From NCBI GenBank assembly GCA_964411505.1, contig CAYPLH010000067.1:1-19749 (forward strand): a DNA stretch of 19,749 bases, read 5' to 3'. The translations under genes were made by a program, and so were the position numbers. The DNA comes from CAYPLH01 sp964411505. GTDB taxonomy: Bacteria; Bacillota; Clostridia; CAYPLH01; DUMO01. Numbering within the stretch: position 1 is the first letter of the stretch; the number at the start of each line of letters is the position of its first letter. Of this stretch, positions 1 through 7,427 are shown piece by piece. The notes beneath the pieces were generated by a model. It did no database searches and was not told where the DNA came from. It saw only the letters and a list, made by a program, of their open reading frames with translations.

Positions 1-180
1 TATTATCAATGAATACAGAGGTTTTATTTTGATTCCACTGTTAAAGTCGAGATATATCTTCTGTTTAGTACTGTAAATAGTCAATTAGTCCTATTGATAA
101 AAAGTTGGATAAGATGGATGTTAAGTGGTAATACAAATAGATATAAACAATGAATTGCTTTGCTATAATTAGTTGTATTA

Positions 181-241
181 GCGATAAGTCTGCATTTAAG
201 ATGCCTAAGATCATGACTGAATAGTCATGATTACTTATCGC
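181..241. other. Branched (three-way) inverted repeat
   Basis: A perfect 9-bp outer stem pairs GCGATAAGT (181-189) with ACTTATCGC (233-241). Inside it are two smaller hairpins: a short GCAT/ATGC stem at about 192-204 and a perfect 9-bp stem ATCATGACT/AGTCATGAT with a GAAT loop at about 210-231. The whole would fold as a three-way junction in DNA or RNA. No known family is recognised. It ends 5 nt before the dispersed repeat at 246-500. Confidence 0.55.
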
Positions 242-245
242 GTTG

Positions 246-500
246 CAGTTCACAGGTAGCTAAAGAGATATAACTTTTGCAATGTAAGGAAACATTAGCG
301 AAATGCAGCTTAGAGATGTATAGTCAGAGTGAGGAAAAGCAAGCCGACTGTTCTACGCAAAAATGCAACAAAGTAATATTTCAAAATGTATTTTTGCGAG
401 TTTCGGCTTGCCCGAGCGAAAACTTTTACAGCTCTTGCAAATGAAGCGAAGTTTCCGTTATTGCGAAAGTTATATCTCAAGTTACAGAGGGTCTGAACAG
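246..500 (+). repeat. Dispersed long-hairpin repeat, copy 1
   Basis: About 255 bp, nearly identical by eye to the reverse complement of 6973-7220 and, in its outer parts, of 17383-17538. The element is an imperfect palindrome end to end: ends CAGTTCACAG and GTCTGAACAG, then GAGATATAACTT near 266 mirrored near 478, GGAAAC near 289 mirrored by GTTTCC near 450, and GCAAGCCGA near 340 mirrored by TCGGCTTGC near 402. No transposase frame and no clear target-site duplication. It resembles a miniature non-autonomous element or a long structured RNA. It lies just downstream of nrdG. Confidence 0.8.
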
Positions 501-567
501 TAAATAAAGCCAATTGTTCTTTGTGCTACACTATATCATTCATCACAATCAAAAAAGTGGATTAAAG

Positions 568-1278
568 TTAAGATACACTTATCATATCATATCCTCTTGT
601 TTTGCAGTTTTGAACAAAGGGTTTTATTTTCTCCATAATTGAGATAATATGGTCGGATGTGTGAATTACTTCCGATTGATTTGGATCTCGTACAGGAAAC
701 AAATATCGCATTTTTTGAAGCACATATAGTTTTGCGCCCTTTATCCTTTGCGCAATAGCAACTATATCCGTATCAGTAAGCGGGGGCGCAAAAGTTGTTC
801 TAAACTCATAATCAACAGAACTCCCCAAAAGAAAATCAATGCTTTCATTAACAGTATCAAGATTCAACTTTGTTCTGGAAATTTCATAGTATTTTTCAAG
901 AGGTGCCTTAATATCCATCGCCACATAGTCCACAAGTCCCGCTCTGACCGTTTCTTGAAGAAGCGATGAATTAGTTCCATTTGTATCAAGCTTTACAAGA
1001 AAGCCTAGTTCTTTTACGTTCGAAAGGAAGCTCAAAAGATCCGGCTGCAGCGTAGGTTCTCCACCACTTATTACAACAGCGTCAAGAAAGCCCTTTCTAT
1101 CCGTCAAAAATTTAATGACTTCCTCTTCTTTAAACAGATTCTCATAAGGTTTTTTGGATAAAAGCATTTGATTGTGACAATAAAAGCAGTTCATATTACA
1201 TCTGGGGGTGAAGATAACTGCTGCCATCTTCCCCGGATAATCAACAAATGAATTTTTTTCAATCCCTGCAATGTTCAT
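568..1278 (-). CDS. nrdG: Anaerobic ribonucleoside-triphosphate reductase activating protein
   Basis: Radical SAM enzyme that uses a 4Fe-4S cluster and S-adenosylmethionine to create the glycyl radical on NrdD. The 236-residue product has the cluster motif CxxxCxxC at C27, C31 and C34, followed by a GGEPT segment at 72-76 typical of the SAM-binding part of the fold. It is longer than the short enterobacterial NrdG (about 150 residues) and matches the longer NrdG form common in clostridia. It follows nrdD by 72 nt on the same strand, as expected for a reductase/activase pair. The ATG is preceded by GGAGGAG at a rather long distance (about 13 nt), and that site lies in the 3' arm of a perfect 12-bp hairpin, so translation may be restrained. 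Product confidence is high. Confidence 0.95.
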   Translation of the reverse strand: MNIAGIEKNSFVDYPGKMAAVIFTPRCNMNCFYCHNQMLLSKKPYENLFKEEEVIKFLTDRKGFLDAVVISGGEPTLQPDLLSFLSNVKELGFLVKLDTNGTNSSLLQETVRAGLVDYVAMDIKAPLEKYYEISRTKLNLDTVNESIDFLLGSSVDYEFRTTFAPPLTDTDIVAIAQRIKGAKLYVLQKMRYLFPVRDPNQSEVIHTSDHIISIMEKIKPFVQNCKTRGYDMISVS

Positions 1279-1285
1279 AAAGTTT

Positions 1286-1327
1286 AAAGTTCTCCTCCCA
1301 TGACATCAATTATGAGAGGAGAACTTT
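1286..1327 (-). promoter_or_regulatory. Hairpin burying the nrdG ribosome binding site
   Basis: Between nrdD and nrdG, AAAGTTCTCCTC (1286-1297) is perfectly complementary to GAGGAGAACTTT (1316-1327), a 12-bp stem with an 18-nt loop. In the minus-strand mRNA the 3' arm is the purine-rich Shine-Dalgarno of nrdG. No U-run follows, so it does not look like a terminator. Likely roles are lowering nrdG translation relative to nrdD or marking an mRNA processing/stability boundary; both are inference. Confidence 0.75.
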
Positions 1328-1350
1328 GTTGCACCATCCTTCTTTCAATT

Positions 1351-3441
1351 TTACGAAACTCTGTCAGAAATTTTAAACTTTTCTCTGTTCTTATATTCTT
1401 CCTTTTTACCCTCGTTAAAATTCTGTACAGGGCGAAGATATCCAGTCACTCTTGACCACACCTCAGTAACACTATCGCATTCGGGACATGTAAAGTGTTC
1501 TCCCTTGATGTAGCCATGGTCTTGACAAATGCTAAACGTCGGGGTAATAGATACATAAGGCATCTTATATTTGGTAAATATTTTACGTATCAAATTTTTG
1601 GCTACACTTATATCCTCAATGCTTTCGCCTAGATATAGGTGCTGCACAGTCCCTCCGGTATACAATGATTGTAGTTCGTCCTGCAGCTCGAGCATCATAA
1701 ATATATCATCGGTATATTCTACTGGTAGCTGTGATGAATTTGTATAATAAGAAACATCTCTACCTGCTGTTATGATATCACCGAACCTCTCTACATCCAT
1801 CTTGGCAAGACGGTATGAGGCACCTTCTGCAGGGCTGGCTTCAAGGTTATATACATGTCCAGTTTCATTTTGGAACTCTATAAGTAGATCACGAAGATAG
1901 TTCAAAATATCGATTGCCATTTTCTGGCCTTCATCGGTTGTTAAATCTTTCCCTATAAAATTAAGCATTGCCTCATTCATTCCAACAATCCCAATTGTAC
2001 TAAAGTGGTTATGCCAAAATTCATCTGTTCTTTGTTTTATGCTTCTCAAAAAATATGTGGAGTACGGGTACAGTCCCTTTTCTGATTGTTGCTCTACAAA
2101 CTTTCTCTTTATCTCCAAAGATGTCATTCCTATTTCAGCCATCCTTTTGAGGCGTATTTTGAATTCTTCTATAGTAGATGATAGATAGCCTATACGAGGA
2201 AGGTTTATTGTATATACCCCAATAGATCCTGTCATGGGATTACTTCCAAACAATCCTCCGCCCCTTTTGCGAAGCTGGGTGGTATCAATTCTAAGCCTGC
2301 AGCACATTGAAACAGCATCTTCTGGTGATAAATCAGAATTTATATAGTTTGCAAAATATGGTATCCCATACTTACAGGTTATCTTCATAAATGCGTCAAC
2401 TACAGGGCTGTTCCAGTCAAAATCCTTGGTTATATTCAGAGTGGGAATAGGAAACGTAAACACTCTGCCTTTTGCATCACCTTCTAGCATTACATCGCAG
2501 AATGCCAAGTTGAAAATATCCATTTCCTTCTGAAAATCTCCATATGATTCTTCCATATATTGTCCACCTATTATTGCAGGCTCGTTTTTAATTGTTTTTG
2601 GTACCTTAATATCAAATGTGAGATTTGAAAAGGGACACTGGAAACCTACACGGGTAGGAACGTTTATATTAAAAACAAATTCCTGCAGGCATTGTTTGAC
2701 TTGCTCATAACTCATGTTGTCATATCTTATAAACGGTGCACAATAAGTATCAATGCTGGACCATGCCTGAGCTCCTGCAGCTTCGCCTTGGGTAGTGAAG
2801 GTTGAGTTTACTATTTGACCTAAAAATGATCTTAAGTGCTTTGCAGGTCGACTTTCAACCTTGCCCTTAACACCTCCAAAGCCTTCAAGTAGCAGTTGAC
2901 GAAGATCCCATCCTGCACAGTAAGGTCCAAAAAAACCAAGGTCATGTATATGACAGTCTCCATTCTCGTGGGCCGTTCCTACTTCTTCGGGATAAATTTC
3001 ATAAAGCCAGTATTTTTTTGTAAATATTTCCCTTACATAGTTGTTAAGTCCATTAACGCTCTTTTGAGTATTTGCATTTTCTTGAATATGCCAATCCTTA
3101 TCATCCAGGTAATCAGAAAACATTTCGATAGTCGCTCCAATAAGGGCATTGACATCACGAGCGCTTTTTCTTTTCTCCCTATATAATATGTACGCTTTGG
3201 CAGTTTTTGCATGACCGTTATCTATAAGAACCTTCTCTACAATATCTTGAATGCTTTCAACATCAGGTATCCTATTTGAAAACATTTCCTCTGCTAGCGT
3301 AACCACTTCTTCGCACAATTGCGAAGCCCTGTTAAAATCATCTCCTCCACAAGCAACAGCAGCCTTATAAATAGCTTTAGTGATCTTTCCCTTCTGAAAA
3401 ATCTCAATGCTTCCATTTCTCTTTCGTATCTCTTTTATCAT
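1351..3441 (-). CDS. nrdD: Anaerobic (class III) ribonucleoside-triphosphate reductase
   Basis: Large subunit of the oxygen-sensitive glycyl-radical reductase that converts ribonucleoside triphosphates to deoxynucleotides. The 696-residue protein starts with an ATP-cone allosteric domain (about 1-95, beginning with a KRNG-type motif). The catalytic barrel carries SMCCRLR, with C380/C381 as the probable thiyl-radical site. The C-terminal zinc site is C639, H642, C652, C655. The glycyl radical loop is RVTGYLRPVQN, with Gly667 as the expected radical residue. Length and motifs indicate an intact enzyme. The ATG is preceded by AAGGAG at a normal distance. It is co-oriented with nrdG, its activase, and has its own promoter just downstream of metH, with two NrdR-type boxes and a folded leader. 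Confidence 0.97.
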   Translation of the reverse strand: MIKEIRKRNGSIEIFQKGKITKAIYKAAVACGGDDFNRASQLCEEVVTLAEEMFSNRIPDVESIQDIVEKVLIDNGHAKTAKAYILYREKRKSARDVNALIGATIEMFSDYLDDKDWHIQENANTQKSVNGLNNYVREIFTKKYWLYEIYPEEVGTAHENGDCHIHDLGFFGPYCAGWDLRQLLLEGFGGVKGKVESRPAKHLRSFLGQIVNSTFTTQGEAAGAQAWSSIDTYCAPFIRYDNMSYEQVKQCLQEFVFNINVPTRVGFQCPFSNLTFDIKVPKTIKNEPAIIGGQYMEESYGDFQKEMDIFNLAFCDVMLEGDAKGRVFTFPIPTLNITKDFDWNSPVVDAFMKITCKYGIPYFANYINSDLSPEDAVSMCCRLRIDTTQLRKRGGGLFGSNPMTGSIGVYTINLPRIGYLSSTIEEFKIRLKRMAEIGMTSLEIKRKFVEQQSEKGLYPYSTYFLRSIKQRTDEFWHNHFSTIGIVGMNEAMLNFIGKDLTTDEGQKMAIDILNYLRDLLIEFQNETGHVYNLEASPAEGASYRLAKMDVERFGDIITAGRDVSYYTNSSQLPVEYTDDIFMMLELQDELQSLYTGGTVQHLYLGESIEDISVAKNLIRKIFTKYKMPYVSITPTFSICQDHGYIKGEHFTCPECDSVTEVWSRVTGYLRPVQNFNEGKKEEYKNREKFKISDRVS

Positions 3442-3609
3442 TTACATATCTCCTTGGTACTAATAGTGCTAATTTTTGTTTTGCCTGACAAAAAATCACA
3501 TTAAAGAATTTGTGATTATTTTGGTCAGATGTATAAGTGCTGATAGAAGAATGATATTAGCACTGTAGTATTAATAGTAATATATTATACCCAACATGTT
3601 GATAAATTG
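3442..3609 (-). promoter_or_regulatory. Structured 5' leader of nrdD with competing stems
   Basis: About 160 nt separate the -10 box from nrdD. A 45-nt hairpin spans 3485-3529 (CTGAC...AATCACA paired with TGTGATT...GTCAG). On the minus strand the segment AGTGCTAA (complement of 3557-3564) can pair locally with AGCACT (complement of 3536-3541), extended by ATA/TAT across one mismatch. It can also pair with TTAGCACT (complement of 3465-3472), which lies just before the Shine-Dalgarno; that pairing is extended by TACTA/TAGTA. The two pairings exclude each other, as in an attenuator or riboswitch. No known riboswitch consensus is recognised. Confidence 0.45.
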
Positions 3610-3635
3610 AGTATAGCACATACCATATATAGTGT
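3589..3635 (-). promoter_or_regulatory. Two NrdR-type operator boxes at the nrdD promoter
   Basis: Read on the plus strand, 3620-3635 (ATACCATATATAGTGT) matches the published NrdR box acaCwAtATaTwGtgt at 14 of 16 positions and fills the space between -35 and -10. A weaker box at 3589-3604 keeps the central C-w-A-n-A-T-n-T-w-G pattern and contains the perfect palindrome CAACATGTTG. The start-to-start distance is exactly 31 bp, the usual tandem NrdR spacing of three helical turns. NrdR is the zinc/ATP-cone repressor of ribonucleotide reductase genes. No nrdR gene is in the window. Confidence 0.7.
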
Positions 3636-3638
3636 CAA
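3610..3638 (-). promoter_or_regulatory. nrdDG promoter, sigma-A type
   Basis: On the minus strand a perfect -35 TTGACA (3633-3638) is followed after 17 bp by -10 TATACT (3610-3615). It lies about 55 bp past the metH stop codon, so nrdDG can be transcribed independently of the methionine synthase genes. The spacer is occupied by the stronger NrdR-type box. Confidence 0.75.
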
Positions 3639-3691
3639 TGATAATTTTGGTGAATTTTGCTAAACAGTACTTTAGACCTATTAGGTGGGAT

Positions 3692-6118
3692 TTATTCCAT
3701 AAGCTTTTGCACCAGCTTTACAGCCCCATATGCATCTGCTGCATATCCGTCAGCGCCAATTTCCTTTGCAAACTTTTCACTGACAACAGCTCCGCCTACA
3801 ATTATTTTAGAGCTTACTCCCTGAGCTTTGCAAATTTCAACAACTTTCGACATTTGGTTCATAGTTGTAGTCATTAGGGCTGACAATGCAATTATATCTG
3901 CTTTTTCCTCCTGTGCCTTTTGGACTATCAGCTCTGCAGGAACATCCTTTCCCATATCAATAACTTTAAATCCATAATTTTTAAGCATCAAACCCACTAT
4001 ATTTTTTCCTATATCATGAATATCTCCCTTAACAGTAGCTAGGACTATTTTTACAATTCTTGTATTTTCGTCCGCAAGTTTAAAAAGCAGCGGTTCTACA
4101 TAGGAAAATCCCTGTTTCATTGCTTGTGCACTTTGAATAAGCTGTGGTAGATAGTATTTCTTTTTTTCATACAAATCACCCGTAAGAGTAATAGCAGGTA
4201 TCATAAAACGATCAACAATTATAGATGCACTTGTTCCCTTATCAAGAGCTTCCTTTATATGCTCAACTATATGTTCACTGTCACCATTCACTATGGCATC
4301 ATAAATTTTCTCTTCAGGTTCCCTTGCCCTTTCGGTAGCTTTCCCATTAATTGCTTTTAATCCCGATTCATCAGCTTTAGAAACCCCAGAAAAGTGTTCT
4401 ATATAGCTACTGCTATTCTTGTCTTTCCCTGCAAGTACATCCCCTGCCCTTTTGGTGTTCATCAATGTTTCTTCAGAAGGATTTAATATTGCTATTGTAA
4501 GCCCGCTACCTTGTGCCATCGAAAGGAATGCTGAATTTACCCATACTCTTTCAGGAAGCCCGAAGGAAACATTGGATAAGCCGATTACCGTGTTGCATCC
4601 CATATTTTCTGTTGCCCACCTGATTACCTTCAAGGTCTCTTTTGGAGCATTTTGGTCTGATGAAACAGTCATAACAAGTCCGTCTACAACAATATCCCTT
4701 TCATCAAAACCATATTTTTTCGCTTCTTCAAAGACAGTCTTAATAACTTCACATCGCTCTTTAGCGGTCTTTGGTACACCTTTTTCGTCAAGTGGCAACA
4801 AAATGAACATGGCACCGTACTTTGCGGCTATAGGCAGCAGTTTTTTAAGCTTTGCTGTTTCTCCGGATATGGAATTTATAAGAGCTCTACCGGGGTATAT
4901 CCTAAGCGCCGCTTCAATAACCTCAGGTGAGGATGAATCAATGCAAAGGGGGGTATCTATTTTTGACGAAAGATACTTAACTATTTTAAGTACAGTCTGC
5001 TTCTCATCAATTCCTGGCATTCCTGCGTTAATATCAAGAACCTGTGCTCCTTGCTCAATCTGATCAGTTGCAAGTTTTCGCACTTCACCAAGCTTACCTT
5101 CTATAAGCTCCTTTTGAAGCTTCTTTTTACCAGTAGGATTAATTCTCTCCCCAACTACTGTCAAAGGTCTATCCGCCCCGATAAAAATAGTGTTCCTCGC
5201 TGAAGTAAGGGAAGAAAATCTTTCTTTTTCATAATGAACAGGTGCCATACCACCAATATTGCTATTAATAAGACGAATATAATCAGGAGATGTCCCGCAG
5301 CAGCCTCCAAACATGTTCACGCCTGCTTCCCAGAATTCCTTTGCAAAGCCTGCAAATGTTCTCGAATCCATATCAAAAACAGTTCTGCCATTTACCAGCC
5401 TAGGTAATCCAGCATTGGGTTTAGCTAACAGAGGTACCTTTGCGTAAGGCTTCATTGCTCTAATAACATTCAACATTGCCTCAGAACCAGTAGAACAGTT
5501 ACAGCCTACTGCGTCAGCACCCAAACTCTGAAGTGTTATAAGAGCAGTTACAGGGTCGGTACCTGTCAGCGTCCTGCCGTTTTCATCAAAGGTCATAGAT
5601 ACACATACCGGAAGGTCACAGCTTTCTTTTACGGCAATCAAGGCAGCTCTTGCTTCCTGGATATCTATCATAGTTTCAATTACAAAAAAATCTACTCCAC
5701 CCAAGAGCAATCCTTTTATCTGCTGCTTGTAATTATCTACTGCATCCTCAAAAGATAGATCTCCAAAGGGTTCAACAAAAAAACCTGTAGCTGATATATC
5801 TCCTGCAACAAATGCCTGGCCACCTGCTGCTTCTTTTGAAACTTCTGCCAACCTTTTATTGATTTCCACTGTCCTGTCTGATGCGCCATACTCTTCAAGT
5901 TTATATTTACTTCCGCCCAAAGTACATGTGTATATAACATTCGAACCCGAATTCACATATTCTCTCTGTAAGTCAAGTAAAGCATTTTTATTTTCTAATG
6001 TCCACAATTCAGGGCTAACACCTGTCGGCATTCCCCTTTTTGATAGCTCTGTCCCAATAGCACCATCAAGAATCACTATTTTTTCTTTTACATAGTTTTT
6101 AAAAAATTCTTTGTTCAA
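3692..6118 (-). CDS. metH: Cobalamin-dependent methionine synthase lacking the reactivation domain
   Basis: Transfers the methyl group of methyltetrahydrofolate to homocysteine through methylcobalamin. Domains in the 808-residue protein: homocysteine S-methyltransferase (about 10-290) with zinc cysteines in GCNCSTG (C206/C208) and GGCCGT (C273/C274); pterin-binding domain (about 315-575) with VVGERINPTG and LDINAGMPG; helical cap and B12-binding domains (about 595-808) with the cobalt-ligand motif DIHDIG, His701. The C-terminal AdoMet-binding reactivation domain of the 1,200-residue enterobacterial enzyme is absent and is encoded by the gene just upstream. I chose TTG at 6118 because an AAGGAG lies 8 nt before it and only 4 nt separate it from the upstream stop; an in-frame ATG at 6145 would overlap that gene and has its start inside it. 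Confidence 0.95.
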   Translation of the reverse strand: MNKEFFKNYVKEKIVILDGAIGTELSKRGMPTGVSPELWTLENKNALLDLQREYVNSGSNVIYTCTLGGSKYKLEEYGASDRTVEINKRLAEVSKEAAGGQAFVAGDISATGFFVEPFGDLSFEDAVDNYKQQIKGLLLGGVDFFVIETMIDIQEARAALIAVKESCDLPVCVSMTFDENGRTLTGTDPVTALITLQSLGADAVGCNCSTGSEAMLNVIRAMKPYAKVPLLAKPNAGLPRLVNGRTVFDMDSRTFAGFAKEFWEAGVNMFGGCCGTSPDYIRLINSNIGGMAPVHYEKERFSSLTSARNTIFIGADRPLTVVGERINPTGKKKLQKELIEGKLGEVRKLATDQIEQGAQVLDINAGMPGIDEKQTVLKIVKYLSSKIDTPLCIDSSSPEVIEAALRIYPGRALINSISGETAKLKKLLPIAAKYGAMFILLPLDEKGVPKTAKERCEVIKTVFEEAKKYGFDERDIVVDGLVMTVSSDQNAPKETLKVIRWATENMGCNTVIGLSNVSFGLPERVWVNSAFLSMAQGSGLTIAILNPSEETLMNTKRAGDVLAGKDKNSSSYIEHFSGVSKADESGLKAINGKATERAREPEEKIYDAIVNGDSEHIVEHIKEALDKGTSASIIVDRFMIPAITLTGDLYEKKKYYLPQLIQSAQAMKQGFSYVEPLLFKLADENTRIVKIVLATVKGDIHDIGKNIVGLMLKNYGFKVIDMGKDVPAELIVQKAQEEKADIIALSALMTTTMNQMSKVVEICKAQGVSSKIIVGGAVVSEKFAKEIGADGYAADAYGAVKLVQKLME

Positions 6119-6122
6119 AAGT

Positions 6123-6740
6123 TTATCTCCTTTCAATACCTGCAATTGCTGTTACCGACTTTTCCGGCACCAGCATGAATGATTCAGTTATAGAAATACC
6201 AAGCTTGCCTAAATCAAGCGTGTCGTAAAATATCTTCTGGTGATGGAGCAAAAAGTCTCCATACCCTGCACTGAACCTATGACTTGTAAGTTTTTGTCCT
6301 TCTCTTATCAAAGTATTATCCATAAATTTCATTATCCAGTCCAAGACTGAATCAGCTGCTTCTGAAGCCACAGCATCAAGTATAACACCCAATGCCCCAT
6401 CACCACTTTTCACCTCAAGGGCTGCTCGGTCTACCACTTCTTTACCCACAGTTGCAGACATCATAATTACCTTGACACTATCCTTTAAAAGCATAGATAA
6501 CTTTTCACTGACCAGTACAACATCATCTTCTAGAACCACTTTATCTTTATCTCTTTGAGTCACATTTAATATCCTATATACACCTTTTGGTTCACAAAGC
6601 AGCAATCCTTCCTTTATACCTTTGCTTAATTTCTCTTTGTCAACTGGGCTTAAGATAGTTGAACTGCTTCTATAACCAAGCCTCGCCATGATCATTTTTA
6701 AATCCGGCTCTACTGGAACATAATCAATATATTTTATCAA
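6123..6740 (-). CDS. Stand-alone methionine synthase reactivation (AdoMet-binding) domain protein
   Basis: Corresponds to the C-terminal activation domain of MetH, which binds S-adenosylmethionine so that oxidised cob(II)alamin can be reduced and remethylated. Visible family signatures are RFSAGYGDF (from R155), matching the RxxxGY AdoMet motif, and MLVPEKSVTAIAGI near the C terminus, matching the M-x-P-x-K-S-V region. About 205 residues, close to other stand-alone versions such as the one in Thermotoga. It ends 4 nt before metH, so the two are surely co-transcribed and likely translationally coupled. The start is uncertain: TTG at 6740 has GAGGAG 11 nt upstream and gives the expected length; a GTG at 6809 would add 23 residues but lacks a ribosome binding site. 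No SAM or cobalamin riboswitch is recognisable upstream. Confidence 0.85.
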   Translation of the reverse strand: MIKYIDYVPVEPDLKMIMARLGYRSSSTILSPVDKEKLSKGIKEGLLLCEPKGVYRILNVTQRDKDKVVLEDDVVLVSEKLSMLLKDSVKVIMMSATVGKEVVDRAALEVKSGDGALGVILDAVASEAADSVLDWIMKFMDNTLIREGQKLTSHRFSAGYGDFLLHHQKIFYDTLDLGKLGISITESFMLVPEKSVTAIAGIERR

Positions 6741-6972
6741 ATGCTCGCAATACTCCTCTCTTTTTATGGTTATGCGTAAACAAGATTTTTGGATATATAG
6801 TCTTTCCACTGCTTCTTAAGATAGTGGACGAAAGCTCTTCATTAGCTACACAACTCTCATTCACGCGCTCAACTCCAGTTATTTTTCTCTTATCTTCTCT
6901 TAATTTACCTTATCTCCAATCTGTTAATATTAATAATAAACCTTCACTACGATTATTTCAATAACTTTGTTT

Positions 6973-7220
6973 CTGTTCAGACCCTACATATTGAGATATA
7001 ACTGTGCAATAACGGAAACTTCGCTTCATTTACAAGAGCTGTATAGTTCAGCTCGGGCAAGCCGAAACTCGCAAAAATACATTTTGAAATATTACTTTGT
7101 TGCATTTTTGCTCAAACAGTCGGCTTGCTTTTCCTCACTCTGACTATACATCTCTAAGCTGCATTTCGCTAATGTTTCCTAACATTGCGAAAGTTTATCT
7201 CTTTAGCTACCTGTGAACTG
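6973..7220 (-). repeat. Dispersed long-hairpin repeat, copy 2
   Basis: Inverted relative to copy 1 (246-500) and nearly identical over its whole length, from CTGTTCAGACCC at 6973 to CACCTGTGAACTG-type sequence ending at 7220 (copy 1 read backwards). The central GCAAAAAT...ATTTTTGC and GCAAGCCGA/TCGGCTTGC arms are retained. One end reads ACTGTGCAAT, as in copy 3, while the other has the CTTTCGC form of copy 1, so it looks mosaic. No open frame of note and no obvious target-site duplication. Confidence 0.8.
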
Positions 7221-7263
7221 TAACATAACTTTTTAATGCAGCTTAGAGAAATTATCAACTCTC

Positions 7264-7292
7264 TTCACGCTCACACTTGTTTATTGTATAAT
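7264..7292 (+). promoter_or_regulatory. Probable addBA promoter
   Basis: TATAAT at 7287-7292 lies 17 bp after TTCACG at 7264-7269, which matches four of six bases of the -35 consensus. It is the best candidate before addB and would give a leader of about 130 nt. Confidence 0.45.
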
Positions 7293-7344
7293 AAATAAAG
7301 GAAACTATGATTGCTCCTTTAAAAAAGTCGCAAAATGACCTTTC

Positions 7345-7365
7345 ACTGCAAGCTTTTCTTGCAGT
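7345..7365 (+). promoter_or_regulatory. Perfect 8-bp hairpin in addB leader
   Basis: ACTGCAAG (7345-7352) and CTTGCAGT (7358-7365) form a perfect stem with a 5-nt loop (CTTTT). No U-run follows, so it is not an ordinary terminator. It lies about 60 nt before the addB start and could affect leader stability or translation; function unknown. Confidence 0.45.
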
Positions 7366-7427
7366 AAATTGTCAATAAATTGCAACTTACATTTTAATCT
7401 TTGTGCAATCTAATACGGAGGAATAAG

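Larger units (their letters stand above)
1..567. other. Intergenic region with structured elements, no convincing gene
   Basis: No open frame here has a good start, ribosome binding site or recognisable product. It contains a branched inverted repeat at 181-241 and copy 1 of a dispersed hairpin repeat at 246-500. A TATAAT hexamer lies at 164-169, just before the branched repeat, but without a good -35 box. The segment 501-567, between the repeat and the nrdG stop, shows no clear U-tailed terminator for the minus-strand nrdDG transcript, so the long hairpin of repeat copy 1 may be its effective 3' end; that is inference. Confidence 0.6.
6810..7427. other. Divergent intergenic region between the metH unit and addB
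   Basis: About 600 bp without a gene. It holds repeat copy 2 (6973-7220), a stray 15-nt piece of the same repeat (7235-7249, matching 302-316), the probable addB promoter (7264-7292) and a perfect hairpin in the addB leader (7345-7365). The 160 bp nearest the metH unit contains a purine-rich stretch on the minus strand, with no clear promoter and no recognisable riboswitch. Confidence 0.6.

Noticed and set aside
2..76. Open plus-strand frame running in from the left edge and ending in TAA
   Set aside because: Only about 24 codons, no recognisable motif and AT-rich composition; could be a gene tail but cannot be supported.
65..253. 62-codon minus-strand ORF
   Set aside because: Rich in Ile, Leu and Tyr as expected from AT-rich noncoding DNA, no ribosome binding site, and it overlaps the branched inverted repeat.
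310..513. 67-codon minus-strand ORF
   Set aside because: Lies inside repeat copy 1; the frame is not kept in the other copies.
528..543. NrdR-like sequence after nrdG
   Set aside because: Matches only about 11 of 16 positions, has no partner box at 31 bp and sits downstream of the operon.
4419..5063. 214-codon plus-strand ORF
   Set aside because: Antisense to the pterin-binding region of metH, which is clearly the coding strand; a shadow frame.
6810..6972. SAM, cobalamin or THF riboswitch upstream of the methionine synthase unit
   Set aside because: Searched by eye for the conserved cores of these classes on the minus strand; none found.
7235..7249. 15-nt plus-strand match to part of repeat copy 1 (302-316)
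   Set aside because: Too short to call a fourth copy; possibly a remnant next to copy 2.
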